This document shows positions 21,134 through 32,201 of a DNA stretch of 64,000 nucleotides, in pieces. Position 1 is the stretch's first letter, and every line of letters starts with the position of its first letter. The stretch lies in the NCBI GenBank assembly GCA_021018995.1, contig CM037590.1:105091097-105155096 (forward strand). Reading direction: 5' to 3'. A program made the position numbers and the translations under genes. The stretch comes from Chloranthus sessilifolius (lineage: Eukaryota; Streptophyta; Magnoliopsida; Chloranthales; Chloranthaceae). A model generated the notes under the pieces. It had not been told where the DNA came from. It saw only the letters and a list, made by a program, of their open reading frames with translations, and made no database searches.

Positions 21134-22800
21134 GGTAATGATCTGTTAGGTGATCTTGAAAAAACTGGGGAGGAAATAGTGGTAAAAATGGTCCCCACAC
21201 TCAAGTTTGAGCAAGTGAAAACTGTCAATGATAAAGGGGGACCACTAGAGCAACATCCATGGAAACCTGCTTTACTTTCTCTCCCACCACCCTCTAAAGA
21301 ACCCCTATTGCTGTCCCTCATCAGTCCCCCAGATGTGGAGTTAAAGCAGCTCCTAAAATCTTTAAAATATGCCTTCCTAGTAGTAAACAAGAAACTGCCA
21401 GTCATAATTTCTTCTCCCTCACTCTTGAGCAAGAGGAAGAGCTGCTTTGTGTGCTAAGGAAGCATAAAAGAGCAATAGGGTGGACTATTGCGGATCTTGG
21501 AGGGATAAATTCTGCTATGTGCATGCACCAGATTCATCTTGAAGAGGGCTCCAAACCCTCTAGAGAGATGCAAAGGAAATTGAACCCACACATGCAGAAG
21601 GTTGTCATGAAAGAAATTGTCAAGCTGTTAGATGCAGAGTCATTTACCCCATCTCAGATTCTAAATGGGTGGCACCACCCAGGTGGTGCCCAAGAAGCCT
21701 GGGATCACTGTAGTTCAAGCAGCCTCAGGAGAATTGATTCCAACCAGGCAAACCACTGGTTGGAGGGTGTGCATAGATTACAGGAAGCTCAATGAGAAAA
21801 TCAGCAAAGACCACTTCCCATTGCCTTTCATTGATCAGATCTTAGACAAGCTGGCAGGCAAATTTTTTTACTATTTTCTTGATGGTTATTCAGCGTATAA
21901 CCAGATCCCTGTATACCCACAAGATCAAGAGAAAACTACCTTTACATGTCCCTTTGAAACCTTTGCATACAGAAGGATGCCATTCAGACTGTGTAATGCA
22001 CCTGCCACCTTTCAAAGATGTATGTATGCTATTTTCTCTGACATGGTTGATTAGTTCTTGAAGATTTTTATGGATGACTTTTCCATTTATGGGAATGATT
22101 TTAGCCAGTGCTTGCAGCACCTTAGTTTGGTGTTGCAACGATGTGAAGAAACCAACCTAGTCTTGAGTTGGGAGAAGAGTCACTTCATGGTGACTCAGGG
22201 GACTGTCTTAGGACATGTTATCTCCCACAAAGGGATAGAGGTTGATCAAGCTAAAATTGACTTAATTGCACATCTCCCCCACCTAAAACTATCAAGCAAG
22301 TCAGGTCATTTTTGGGACATGCTGGTTTCTATCGGAGGTTCATCAAAGATTTCAGCAAAATCTCCAAACCTCTTTGCCACTTGTTGTGCCAAGAGGTTCC
22401 TTTTGAAGTCAATGATGAATGCCTAGCTGCATTTGAACTATTGAAGACATGCTTGACCACTGCACCCATTCTACAAGCCCCCGATTTCTCCCTACCATTT
22501 GAGCTGATGTGTGATGCATCAAACTTTGCCATTGGTGCAGTCTTAGGACAAAGAAGAGAAAAGCACCAAGTGTAGTGGCTTATGCAAGTAAATTAATGGC
22601 TGATGTCCAGCTGAATTACACAACAACTGAGAAGGAGTTGTTGGCCATTATATTTGCTTTGGAGAAATTCAGATCTTATGTGCTGGGATCTAAGATCATT
22701 GTGTTCACTGACCACTCGGGCTTAAAATATCTCTTGTCTAAAGAGGATGCTAAAGCTAGACTTACAAGATGGGGTTTTGCTTTTGCAGGAGTTTGAACTA
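21134..22800 (+). pseudogene. pol: Reverse transcriptase and RNase H of element A
   Basis: Linker with PLLLSLISPP, then RT: KVVMKEIVKLLDAE, CIDYRKLNEK, FLDGYSAYNQIP, and the catalytic motif FMDD at 22067-22078. Also VLGHVISHKGIEVD. RNase H begins around DASNFAIGAVLG (about 22515) and continues with TEKELLAI and FTDHSGLKYLL. Defects: frame changes near 21450, 21665 and 22290, a TAG at 22052-22054 just before FMDD, and a stop near 22574 after the RNase H N-terminus. The same domains in element E are better preserved. RT copies the packaged RNA and RNase H removes it. Confidence 0.87.
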
Positions 22801-24269
22801 AAAATTAAGGACAAGAAGGGGGTTGAGAACGTGGTAGTAGACCACCTATCCAGAATCCCAGCTATTGCACAAGACAACTTGCCCATCAATGACTCCTTCC
22901 CATATGAACATCTATTTGCTGTTGCGATGAGTGACCCTTGGTTTGCAAACATAGTCAACTACTTGGCTGTGGGGAGGATACCCCCACATTGGAACATGAA
23001 TGATAAAAGTTTATTTTTCTCAAAGATCCAACACTACATGTGGGATGATCTTCACCTCTTTCAGATTTGTGCAGACCAAGTAGTAAGGAGATGTGTGCCA
23101 GAGACTGAATTTACAAACATTCTAACCATGTGCCATGAATAAGCCTGTGGGGGCAATTTCAGTGGCAACAAAACTACTGTAAAAGTGCTGCAAAGTGGTT
23201 TCTATTGGCCCACCCTTTTCAAGGATGCCTGACAATATTATAGAGAATGCTCAAGATGTCAGCAAATGGGAAGTGTCTCGAGAAGAAACTCAATGCCTTT
23301 GCAACCAATACTGGTTGTTGAATTGTTTGATGTTTGGGGAAAAGATTTAATGGGACCTTTCCCTCCCTCCGATGGCCATAATTTCATCCTGGTAGCTATG
23401 GACTGTGTCCAAGAGGGTAGAGGCCATAGCTACGAGGACCAACGATCACAAAGTTGTCCTTAAATTCTTAAGGGACAACGTCTTCTCCAAATTTGGCATC
23501 CCCAGAGCCATCATTAGCGATGGGGGAGCCCACTTTTGCAATAGACAATTTGACAAACTGTTGGAAAGATACTCTGTTACACAGAGTTGCTACTCCCTAT
23601 CACCCACAAACCAGTGGGCAAGTGGAGATCTCCAACAGGGAAATCAAACATATCTTGGAGAAGACTGTGAGATCTGACATGAGGGATTGGTCCATGAGAC
23701 TTTCAGACGCCTTGTGGGCTTATAGGACAGCCGATAAGACCCCAATAGGCATCTCTCCCTTCAAGTTGGTTTATGGAAAAGCATGTCACTTACCTATAGA
23801 ATTAGAGCACAAGGCATATTGGGCGATTAAAGCATTGAACACTGACTTAACTGCTGTGGGCATTCGTAGGAAACTCCAACTCTGAGCTGGACGAGTTGAG
23901 GTTAGAGGCCTATTCCAATGCATGGATTTACAAGGAGAAGGCCAAAGCCTCCTTTGACAAGCAGCTGTTGAAAAAGAGTTTAGTGTTGGTGAAAAGGTAT
24001 GGCTTTTCAACTCGAGGTTGAAGTTGTTCCCAGGAAAATTGAAATCCAGATGGGAGGGACCCTACCTAGTTGAGCATATATCCCCATCGGGAGCTATTGA
24101 AATCAGGGATCTTAAAGATGGCAGGATCCTGAAAGTAAATGGTCAAAGGGTCAAACATGTTGTTGACAACCTAGTGGAACCTAAGATGTCCATCTTCTTT
24201 CAAGAACCTCCCTTACCCGACAGATTCTCAATCATGTACACTATGTATCATAGTTACTGTAGTTGTTAG
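22801..24269 (+). pseudogene. pol: Integrase of element A
   Basis: Follows RNase H after ENVVVDHLSRIP. N-terminal zinc-binding region (about 23125-23265) with a damaged second His (GGNFSGN where E has GGHFSGN) and CSRCQQMG. The catalytic core has GKDLMGPFPP (first Asp), ISDGGAHF (second Asp, about 23512-23535) and the Glu near [13 protein letters not shown], now split between two frames around 23590-23660. The C-terminal module GKLKSRWEGPYL is at about 24030-24065. Stops at about 23140 and 23232, and frameshifts near 23405, 23570 and 23885. The last open part is 24018-24269. Integrase would insert the cDNA with a 5-bp stagger, as seen at the element's own ends. Confidence 0.87.
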
Positions 24270-25075
24270 TGTTGCTACTGTCACATTGATAGTTTGTCAA
24301 TATTTAGCTTAGTTAATAGGATTCATTGTAACTGTTTACACTATACTATAGCTTGTTGAGAGGAGTGGAGTACAGTTCGACAGGTTCGGAAGGCCTTAAG
24401 TGTTCATTTCGACAAGATTTGGAACCTGTCGAGAGGTATGAAGCAATTGTCGACAGGATTAAAATAAAAATAAAAAATACAATGATTGTTGATAAGTTCT
24501 AATAATGAGTGGTACGTTCGACAGGTTCAGATTACTGGTCGAAAGGTTTTACAAACCTCTCGAGATGATGTCTGTTCATAAGAGAACCTGTTGGTAGGTC
24601 GTGAACGTACCTGAATTATGAGAATCTCTCGACATGATTTTGTCTAAAGCCAAACCCCGTCGACAGGATGGAGTGAACCTCTCGAGAGGTTCATTAGTTT
24701 TTAATTGCTTGACAGATTGCACCAACCTGTCAAAACTACATCACCAATCCTGTCGGAGCTCGTTTTCATCCTTGTTCACAAGCCGGCGTCTAAGCATTAA
24801 TTGTGCATACTTCCTTGACTTAACCACCATTGCTAAATATAGCCCAACATGCAGTCCGCATTTCCATTCCCCATATCAATTCACACAACACCCCATACAG
24901 CAACCGCCTTATCATTTATTCCCACCTTCTTTTTAAGCAATTCAGCTTGGACGAATGCGAATGATTTATTATACCGATTCATACTCCACCGCCCATGCAT
25001 TTTAAATATTAGACTCATCCACCTCTTTCACATCCATTCCCTCCTAACCTCTTCAGTCCTTCCATAACTCCAATC
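24270..25075 (+). other. Spacer with TCGA-word array and internal TATA, element A
   Basis: Noncoding. From about 24360 to 24770 there are about ten TCGA cores, in words such as TTCGACAGGTT, CTGTCGAGAGG, CGTCGACAGG and CTCTCGAGAGG. These are the same words as in this element's LTR. TAAATATA at 24834-24841 follows, 242 bp upstream of the small ORF. The corresponding TAAATATA in element E is at 62404-62411, with conserved flanks (GCTAAATATAG and CATTCCCC/GTTCCCC). I interpret this as an internal promoter for the small ORF. Confidence 0.5.
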
Positions 25076-25330
25076 ATGGCAGACGACAAGCCCAAAGATC
25101 TGCCAACCAAATTCTACCCCGTCTGGCCACCACCACCACCACCACCACCAGTCGAGCCTGATCCATTACAATTTTTATGGGACGAGCATGACGAAGTGCA
25201 ACAGATTTTGGCAAAGGAGGAGAAGAAAAAGAATAAGAGAAAGAAGAAAAAACAAAAGCTAGAACCACCGGCATCCTCTACCCCTTCCTCCTCACTCTCT
25301 CCACCCCCTACCAAGCCCCCTACCCCTTAA
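25076..25330 (+). CDS. Small accessory ORF 'MADDKP', element A
   Basis: An 84-codon intact ORF. Starts MADDKP, followed by a proline run encoded by CCA/CCG repeats (about 25126-25149). A conserved core EPDPLQFLWDExxEVQQIL follows, then KEE and a Lys/Arg-rich tract (KKKNKRKKKKQK), ending Pro/Ser/Thr-rich. Element E carries the same start and core at 62598-62771 in the same position after integrase, although the rest has diverged. This argues that the ORF is or was translated. The basic tract could be a nuclear localisation or nucleic-acid-binding signal. I recognise no known family. A and E have this ORF where 1, B and D have the much larger accessory ORF. Confidence 0.55.
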   Translation: MADDKPKDLPTKFYPVWPPPPPPPPVEPDPLQFLWDEHDEVQQILAKEEKKKNKRKKKKQKLEPPASSTPSSSLSPPPTKPPTP

Positions 25331-27268
25331 AACTTTCCCCCCCTCTGGCTTGCAGTTCCTCTTCCAAGAGCAGCAGGTCGAGGATATCCCGGAGCAGGCT
25401 ACGGGTCATTTTGATACCTTGTGTCTAGATTTTTTTTAGGTTTTTACCCTTTTTTCTGTCATTAAGTCATTGTACACATTTTTTTTTTGGCATATATGAA
25501 CTCCTTTACTTGCGTAATTCTCGATTGATGTACTGCATTTATTTGATTGCCTATTTAATGTTTCCTTTTCTCGATTTTCCTTCTGTTGTTACCATGCTGC
25601 ACTACACCTTTCTCTCTGAACAATGAGGACACTGCTCCTCATAGGTTTGGGGGTGTAGAAAAGTATACCTTGGCAATAGGATAGTTAATGTTAGTGCAAC
25701 CAGAATTGAACAAATATCTGTGAAAAATGAAAGGAAAACCCCACCTAATTTTTCTTTATAAGAGGACATGGAAAACTTTTTAAACTAAAAGTGTTGGAGT
25801 TCCAACATGTGTAGGAAGTAAATGTCAAGAAATTTTCAAAAATTAGTGCTTTGTGAACTTGAAAAAGAGAGAAAATTGTGAGCTTATACCCCAGAAATCT
25901 AATGGAAGACCACATCCAGTGAGGTTTGGGCCTGAAAAAAAAAAAAAATTCTTTGAAGAGTGTCTTGGCAACATTTCTTTCTACTCCAAGGACTGATTAA
26001 ACATGGCTCTAATCACTAGAAGTTAGGCAATTCTAGGTTGAAATAGCTTGATAGCACTCATAACATTGAGGACATGAAGTAAGACCATCCCTTGGACAGT
26101 ATGAGCCTAAAATGCCCCACCTTTGAACTGCCCTTGACACACATTTTGAGCTTTAAAATTTTCAGTTTTCTTTGATAAAAACCAGAAAATTTGAACCCCA
26201 AAATCTCTCGACCTATTTCAGTTCACCCTCAATTTGAGAAGTTAGGAAATAGAAGGAGAAGTGAGGTTAGAGGTACAAGGTTCGATGTTTGGTTGAAAGA
26301 AGAAGAAAGTACATTTGAAGGCTAGTGTGATGTATAGTTGTGGCATTCCAACCCATAAAAAAAATAAAAATAAATAGAAATGCAAAAAAAAAGGAAGTAG
26401 AAAGAGAAGTCACTTCATTGAAAGACTAAAAAGAGGATGAGAAACTGATCACTTCAAATCCAAAAATTCAAGAAATAGACAGAATTGTGCTGAAATGAAT
26501 AAGGTGAAGTCATGAACCACCTCCTTACCTTTACTGATTTCTCAATTTGAATATTTTTTTTGCCCCTTTATTCTTTTACAAATTTCACCCATAAGCCACA
26601 TTACAATCCAATAAAAAGACCTTAGTAATTTGAAATTAATTGAGTTGTCATATGGAGATGAGGAATTGTTTAATCTATGGAAAAAAGGGTTAGGGAATTT
26701 TTGAAATTAGAGCATTGCCTATGCTCATGCTTGCAGTCCTATTTGAGGGTTGCAACTGTTCTTGGGTTGAGTGAATCGATACACCCTTCTATTTTTGATT
26801 AAGAGTGCTTATCCAGTGAGATTTGGGTTTGAAGTCAAGTTTGTTGGGGGCATAATTAACACATGATTCTCAATTTAATGGTAAACTTTGCACTATTTTT
26901 TTACACAAATTACTTGGACATGAGCTGAGTGCCTATGAAGGAGCCTCAACAGTACCTTGGTTTAAGCTATCATAATTTTGCTGAGAATCCTCTAAAAACT
27001 GATTGGACAAAGGTGTGGATTGAACTTTATAATTGCTTGCTGCTTGCTTCAATGTACTGCACTACTATTAACTGACCTTATTGGAGAAGTTTGTGGGTAA
27101 CTTCACTGTAAACCCTCAGGAGACTTCACTCCTCCACTAGGGATCACCTAGGGGTTTAAAAGGCTTGATGCATATGCTAAATGCATCTATGCTCCCTACA
27201 AAAGTGGCATTTTTTCATTTTCAATAATTGTTTTCACTTTCTCCTTTGCTCAGGGACTAGCAAAGCTT
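25331..27268 (+). other. Conserved noncoding 3' tail of element A
   Basis: Contains the hairpin and internal polypurine copy at 25624-25655 and A-rich tracts near 25935 and 26360-26390. The CTCAGGAGACTTC/CACTAGGGATCACC block near 27117-27150 is shared with the other copies. No coding potential seen. Confidence 0.7.
25624..25655 (+). promoter_or_regulatory. Hairpin plus internal polypurine-tract copy
   Basis: GAGGA-CACTGC-TCCTC stem-loop, then AGGTTTGGGGGTG at 25643-25655. This is identical to the true tract at 27269-27281 and lies 1626 bp upstream of it. Confidence 0.65.
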
Positions 27269-27281
27269 AGGTTTGGGGGTG
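27269..27281 (+). promoter_or_regulatory. Polypurine tract of element A
   Basis: AGGTTTGGGGGTG directly precedes the TGTTAAGC start of the 3' LTR. Confidence 0.88.
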
Positions 27282-29194
27282 TGTTAAGCAAAGAAAAATA
27301 TCATTTTTCACCTCCTAACCAGACCTTTGGATGACCCTTGAGGTGTCTAATAATGTGTTTTAAGTATGTTTTGTAGATAAACAATAAATTGCAACCTTAG
27401 CACAGACAACCAACAAAATGGGCCAAATAAGTAACCTGCAGCCTCAACCTGTTCTCAAACTCCAACAATTCACAGAGCCTTAGAAACTCATTAAAGGCCA
27501 TGAACCCAACTGGGTGCACCTGAGACCAAGTACAATGCCAAGGGATGAAGATTGAATCCACCCAGAGGTGACTGAGGGCCAGACAGATGAAAGATAGCAC
27601 ATTAGAAGTGCGTGCCAGTCAAGAAAGCATAGAAATCAAGCTGTCGAGGGGTTCTCTTAAGCTGCCGAGAGGATCTGGTGCCTAAATGAGAAGATAGTGA
27701 GAGGATCGATTCACATGTCGAGAGGATCAACTGAACCCATCGCACAGTACACTCAATCTTGTCGATACCTACTAAGTGTGGTCCTCGAGAGGATGAAAGG
27801 AAGCTGTCGACAGGATTTGCGACAACCAATCGATGAGTCGACCATAACTTGTCGAGGGGAAGAATGAAATAGTTGTCAATCCTATCGACAAGCATCGCCA
27901 ATCCTCTCGATAGGTCTATAAACCTATCGATATGCATGCAAAGCAAGGCAAAACCTATTGAGAAGATCCCAGAACGTCTCGACACTCGATTTGGGGAACG
28001 TCTTAGTTCTTTTTCTTGTTGTCCATGCGGAAGCATCACATGTTCCAAAATCGGCGACCCTAACATCACATGTACTTGTCAGATGAGAGCCAATGGGAGA
28101 AGAGCTTTTAGAAGAGAAATTGGCCACATCAGCATAATAGAATTATTCCCTTGCATTCTGATTGGCTGAAATGGATCTGAGGACAGAGGAGGAGAGTATA
28201 AAAACTTTGAGAAAATGCAAAAGAAAGGATCTAGAAATTGAGAAAACCAGAGCTTAGGGCGAGATCAATTTTTCCAAAATTCTCCCTTCTTCTTCCTCCT
28301 TTCTCCCTTCCCTCTTTAGCCAATCATGAGTGGCTAAACTCTTCTCAGCAGTTAGGGTGAGGTCTTAAGCGGTAAATTGAGAGATTCAAAGGCATTGTAT
28401 GGAACTGTAAGATGCACAGATTGTAGATCTGAGCATAATCTTGTTGTAATTTTGTAATGTAATTGTGGATTTTAAAAGTGATTTTGATCTATATTTCACT
28501 TTTTCGTATTTGTTTTCCCTGGGTTGGATATTCCTGTAGATGTTAGCCTATGAGGGTCTTACATCCTAGCATCTACAACATCTGTAATGGTTTTCCTTTT
28601 CTAATCAAGATCTTTGAAGCGAAACAATCTCTAGGATGGTATGTGATCATTAAAGTGGATAGATCATAGCCTTAGCATTGCTTCAATTCTTTGATTGAGA
28701 TTAAATTCTTATACCTCACCTTTGCCAGGGTAACCTGGGAAGCTGGGAGCCAGAAAAGAGGATTGTAGCAAATCAGATTTTAGCATTGCCATTGATTCCT
28801 TTGATGGTTAGTGAGAGACCAATACCCCTAGCTGCTGTTCTCATCCTTTGATTTTTCATCTCTTCTATATCTCCCCTAATCTCTGTGTTGAATTAGATCT
28901 GGATCAGTAGCACTTAATTCTGTAGTTTATAGTTAAAGTGATAAAACCCCAAAACCTCTCCTCTTTCTTAGATTATAATAGAGTACCAGATCCACTCTGG
29001 ATATGGAGATTTACGAAAAGTTAGACCACATTTCCTTGTGGACATACCCTTACTTACCCTTTTAAAACTTGCTGCAATAGCCCTGAATACTTGCAAGTCT
29101 GTGAGTCTGTTTGCCTTAGTGTGTGTGGAATCTATAGATTCTATAATTATTTGATTTTAAACCCCTTTTCAAGCACAAGGTAAACAGCCCAACA
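27282..29194 (+). repeat. 3' LTR of element A (1913 bp)
   Basis: Begins TGTTAAGCAAAG and ends AGCCCAACA. Collinear with the 5' LTR. The array of TCGA words is at about 27640-27990 and TATAAAAA at 28197-28204. Relative to the 5' LTR, an extra segment lies near 28999-29040. Followed by the CCTTT duplication. Confidence 0.92.
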
Positions 29195-29199
29195 CCTTT
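29195..29199. repeat. Target-site duplication of element A, right copy (CCTTT)
   Basis: Identical to 16415-16419. It marks the precise right edge of element A inside the B accessory ORF. Confidence 0.9.
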
Positions 29200-32100
29200 G
29201 ATAAGGCTTTCTTTGAGGAAGAGCCAGAAACTGCTGCTTCCATTGAGTTCCTGACCAAGGCCTCCCTACTATCCCTGCTAAAGCGCCCCCTATAGTTAGT
29301 TTTTCCTAGGCTAGTGTAGTTGTTTTACCAGAACATCAGGGTCAAGATAGGTGATGATGGAAACCCTGCTCTATTGGTGTTAATTGATGATTTTGATATG
29401 TTGTTCCACAAGGTTGCAATTACAAAAATCCTTGGGATACCAGCCACATACAACCCTGAGTGTGGTTTGGGTGCACCATTGACTGCCACCATCCCTTAAA
29501 TTGCTAAAGAGATCACTGAAGGGATTACAACATTTAGGGTGTCCATAAGAAACAGAGACCTGCCTCCAAGCCTAAGATTTACGGATGGAGTTTTAAGGAA
29601 AAATGTGTACTGCTCTGGGCCCCAATAAGAGAGGTTCCCAATAGCTGATGCCCTCTACTCTTTCTCCCTAAACTATTACATTGATGCTGCAAAACTGGTA
29701 TTTGAAGGGATGCAAGACATCCATGAGAAGGTGAAGAAAAGCAGCAGAAGCCCCATGCCCTGCCCTATTACAGGCTCATCATAGATCTGCTGAAGTTGGA
29801 GGCTACCACTTCTACATGAATGAAGAAACGCTCAGCTTGCCCCCTAGTAAATGTGGGAAGAAATAGTGGGGGATAAGCCACACACTGATTGAGAAGAAGT
29901 AGAAGAAGGAAGAGCAGCTAGCTCAAGCAGCCCCTAGCATCCAAGAGGAAGCCGCCTCTGTGGTATCAAACACCGCCTCATTCCTTGTCGCCTTTGCTAC
30001 TATCTCTGCGGACCACCCTCATTGTCCTCACCCATTACCTCCCCTACACCTGCCATAACCTTGGAAACACTTCCTTTCCTTATCCCATATCCCACCATAC
30101 CTGTTGTGACCATACCTGTTGTGACCATACCTTTACCTATACTTATACCTATGTCATTGCTTGCACACACAACTACTACCTCACATCCAATCCCAATATC
30201 TACACCTACTACCATCACACTAACCCCAAAACCCTCCTCAGCTACATCATCTCTCCTTGAGCCAATTCTACCAATTTTTCCTACTCAGCCTGTGCCTAGT
30301 TACACAGCCCCTCACAGCCCACCTGTCAAAGTAACCTACAGAAAAAAGAGACCAACCAAAGCCCCCATTGAGCCCCAATCCACCTATATCTACCAGCCTA
30401 TCCCTGTCCCTGAAATAACAACCATACCAGACCCAACCACTGATATACAACCATCCTCACCAGCACCATCCTCTTCAATCCACCATGATGAGAGTGAGAC
30501 TCAGCTCCCTGACATCTCACACAGCTCCACTGCAGACTTACCTCGACCCACTGAACCCCCTGCACACATTGAACCTGCCACACTTGAACCCTTGGGCCAA
30601 TCCCTTCCATTTTTCCCTTCCCATGACCATGACCCCTTCTCATCAGAGGGTTACTCAGCAATGATGGACTTTATTATAGGGGACATCAATTATGATTTCA
30701 CCCCTCTTCCAGATTCACCACAGCCACATCATTTTACCCCTACCCGTACTTCCCTACCACCTACTAATTTCCATCATACACCACTTCACTCTTCCAACCA
30801 ATTCAAACCACCCAACCCACAGCACCTATCACACCTGATCTCCTACTCCAAATCCTGAACCTCCTCCTTTCCCTTCAAACCTAAATGATGGCCAACACCC
30901 AAACCCAAACAACCATAGAGGCCAACCTTCAAGCCATGCACTCCACCCTCCAAAACCAGGCCTCCATTCAAAACAGCTTAGAATCCATTCAATCCACCTT
31001 GTTAACCTTAATACCACCATCACAACAGCCATTTATCCCTCCACCTACCCATATACCTACATCACCCCCATCTTCCCAACCCTTAACCTTAGCAGCAACA
31101 TCAGTTGTTGCTACCCACATTGAACAAATTCAAGAAGCCCCTCCACTTACATTTTCCACTGCCTCAATCCAAACTGATCCTAAGGTAGTGGATCTTACAC
31201 AACCTGAGCCTTCCATAGTCACAGAAGAGATGTCCACCCAAACTGACCCTGAACCTAGAGCCACCCCTTATTGAACCATCTCTAGAACTCACCTACCCAC
31301 AGCCCCAACCTGCAATAGAGGTACTGCAAGTCCTGCTCCCTATCCCACCTGTAGTAGCAACAGTTGATGCTGCCATAGATGTGGATGACCTGCTCCCCAC
31401 TTTCTCAATTGCCTCCCAAATAGATCCTGAGGTAGTGGATCTTACACAACTTGAACTTGAAGCCCCCCTGCCAATACCCTCTACCTCCACCCTACCCATT
31501 CCATCATCCATCCCTTCATCTTCATCCACACCACCCCATTTGCTGGTTGGCCCTTCTCCCCTGCTGATAATACAATCTTACCAGCCTCATCATTCTCCAT
31601 CCCTCCATTTGCAACCCTCCTCCAAGCTATGAATGAAAACTCATACATAAAGAGGGATGTAATCAAGGGGATGGCTGATATCAACACTGCCATCAAGCAG
31701 CCCTTCCTCCATCAAATCATATTTCTGAAATTAACTCACAAGATGGAGAGGAAGAGGATGAAGCATGGGTGGAAGCAAACATTGCAACAATATCAGCAGG
31801 AGAAATATAGAGCTGATGGGCTTGAAGATGTAGTAAAGAACCTGCAGTTGGCTCTGAGATTAGTGGAGGAGAGAGCTAATGACTATGCCAGGACTGTTGC
31901 AGCATTGCAGCAGACCCTATCGAAAGTAGGGGACAGAGACTTAGCAGCTACTGCTGCCTCTCTCTTCACTGCAGTAGCACCTCCTATGGCAACTGCTCCT
32001 CAACCCCAAGAGCCCAAAAAATTAAAACCTGGAATCAAGATCAACGAACCTGCCTCAAAGCCTAAACCCACTCCCAAAAAGAGAAGCAGCACTAAGCAGA

Positions 32101-32201
32101 GGAAGACTACTTCAAAGAGATCCAAGTCCACTGCTGCTGCTGTCAAGAAAGAAAAAGGGAAATCTATTCAAGAACAAGTAGATGTAGATTTAGATGATTA
32201 A
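29195..32201 (+). pseudogene. Accessory ORF of element B, C-terminal part
   Basis: Resumes right after the CCTTT duplication with DKAFFEEEPETAASIEFL, collinear with element 1 from 8102. The globular domain (about 29200-29865) has FYQN, GDDGNPALLVLID, DGVLRKNVYCSG and KLVFEGMQDI, with stops near 29294, 29318, 29498 and 29627. Then comes a Pro/Ser/Thr-rich linker (about 29900-31620) with a short tandem (PVVTIP twice, about 30100-30135). A duplicated segment carries VVDLTQ at about 31184 and 31436. The last block, 31629-32201, is intact for 190 codons: NSYIKRDVIKGM, a coiled coil, and a Lys/Arg-rich tail before a stop. Function unknown. The composition suggests a nuclear protein. Confidence 0.75.

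Larger units (their letters stand above)
16420..29194 (+). mobile_element. Complete Athila-like Gypsy element 'A' (12,775 bp)
   Basis: Two LTRs (16420-18342 and 27282-29194), a tRNA-Asp primer site, gag, protease, reverse transcriptase/RNase H, integrase, a spacer with CpG-word array, a short accessory ORF, a noncoding tail and a polypurine tract. It is flanked by CCTTT on both sides. Coding regions carry many stops and frameshifts. By eye, the first 250 bp of the two LTRs differ at about 5-8% of positions, so the insertion is not recent. The tRNA-Asp primer site and the gag and pol type place it in the Athila lineage of Ty3/Gypsy. Confidence 0.92.

Noticed and set aside
30000..31032. Minus-strand ORFs over the Pro-rich region of element B
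   Set aside because: Antisense shadows of the accessory ORF; composition only, no motifs.
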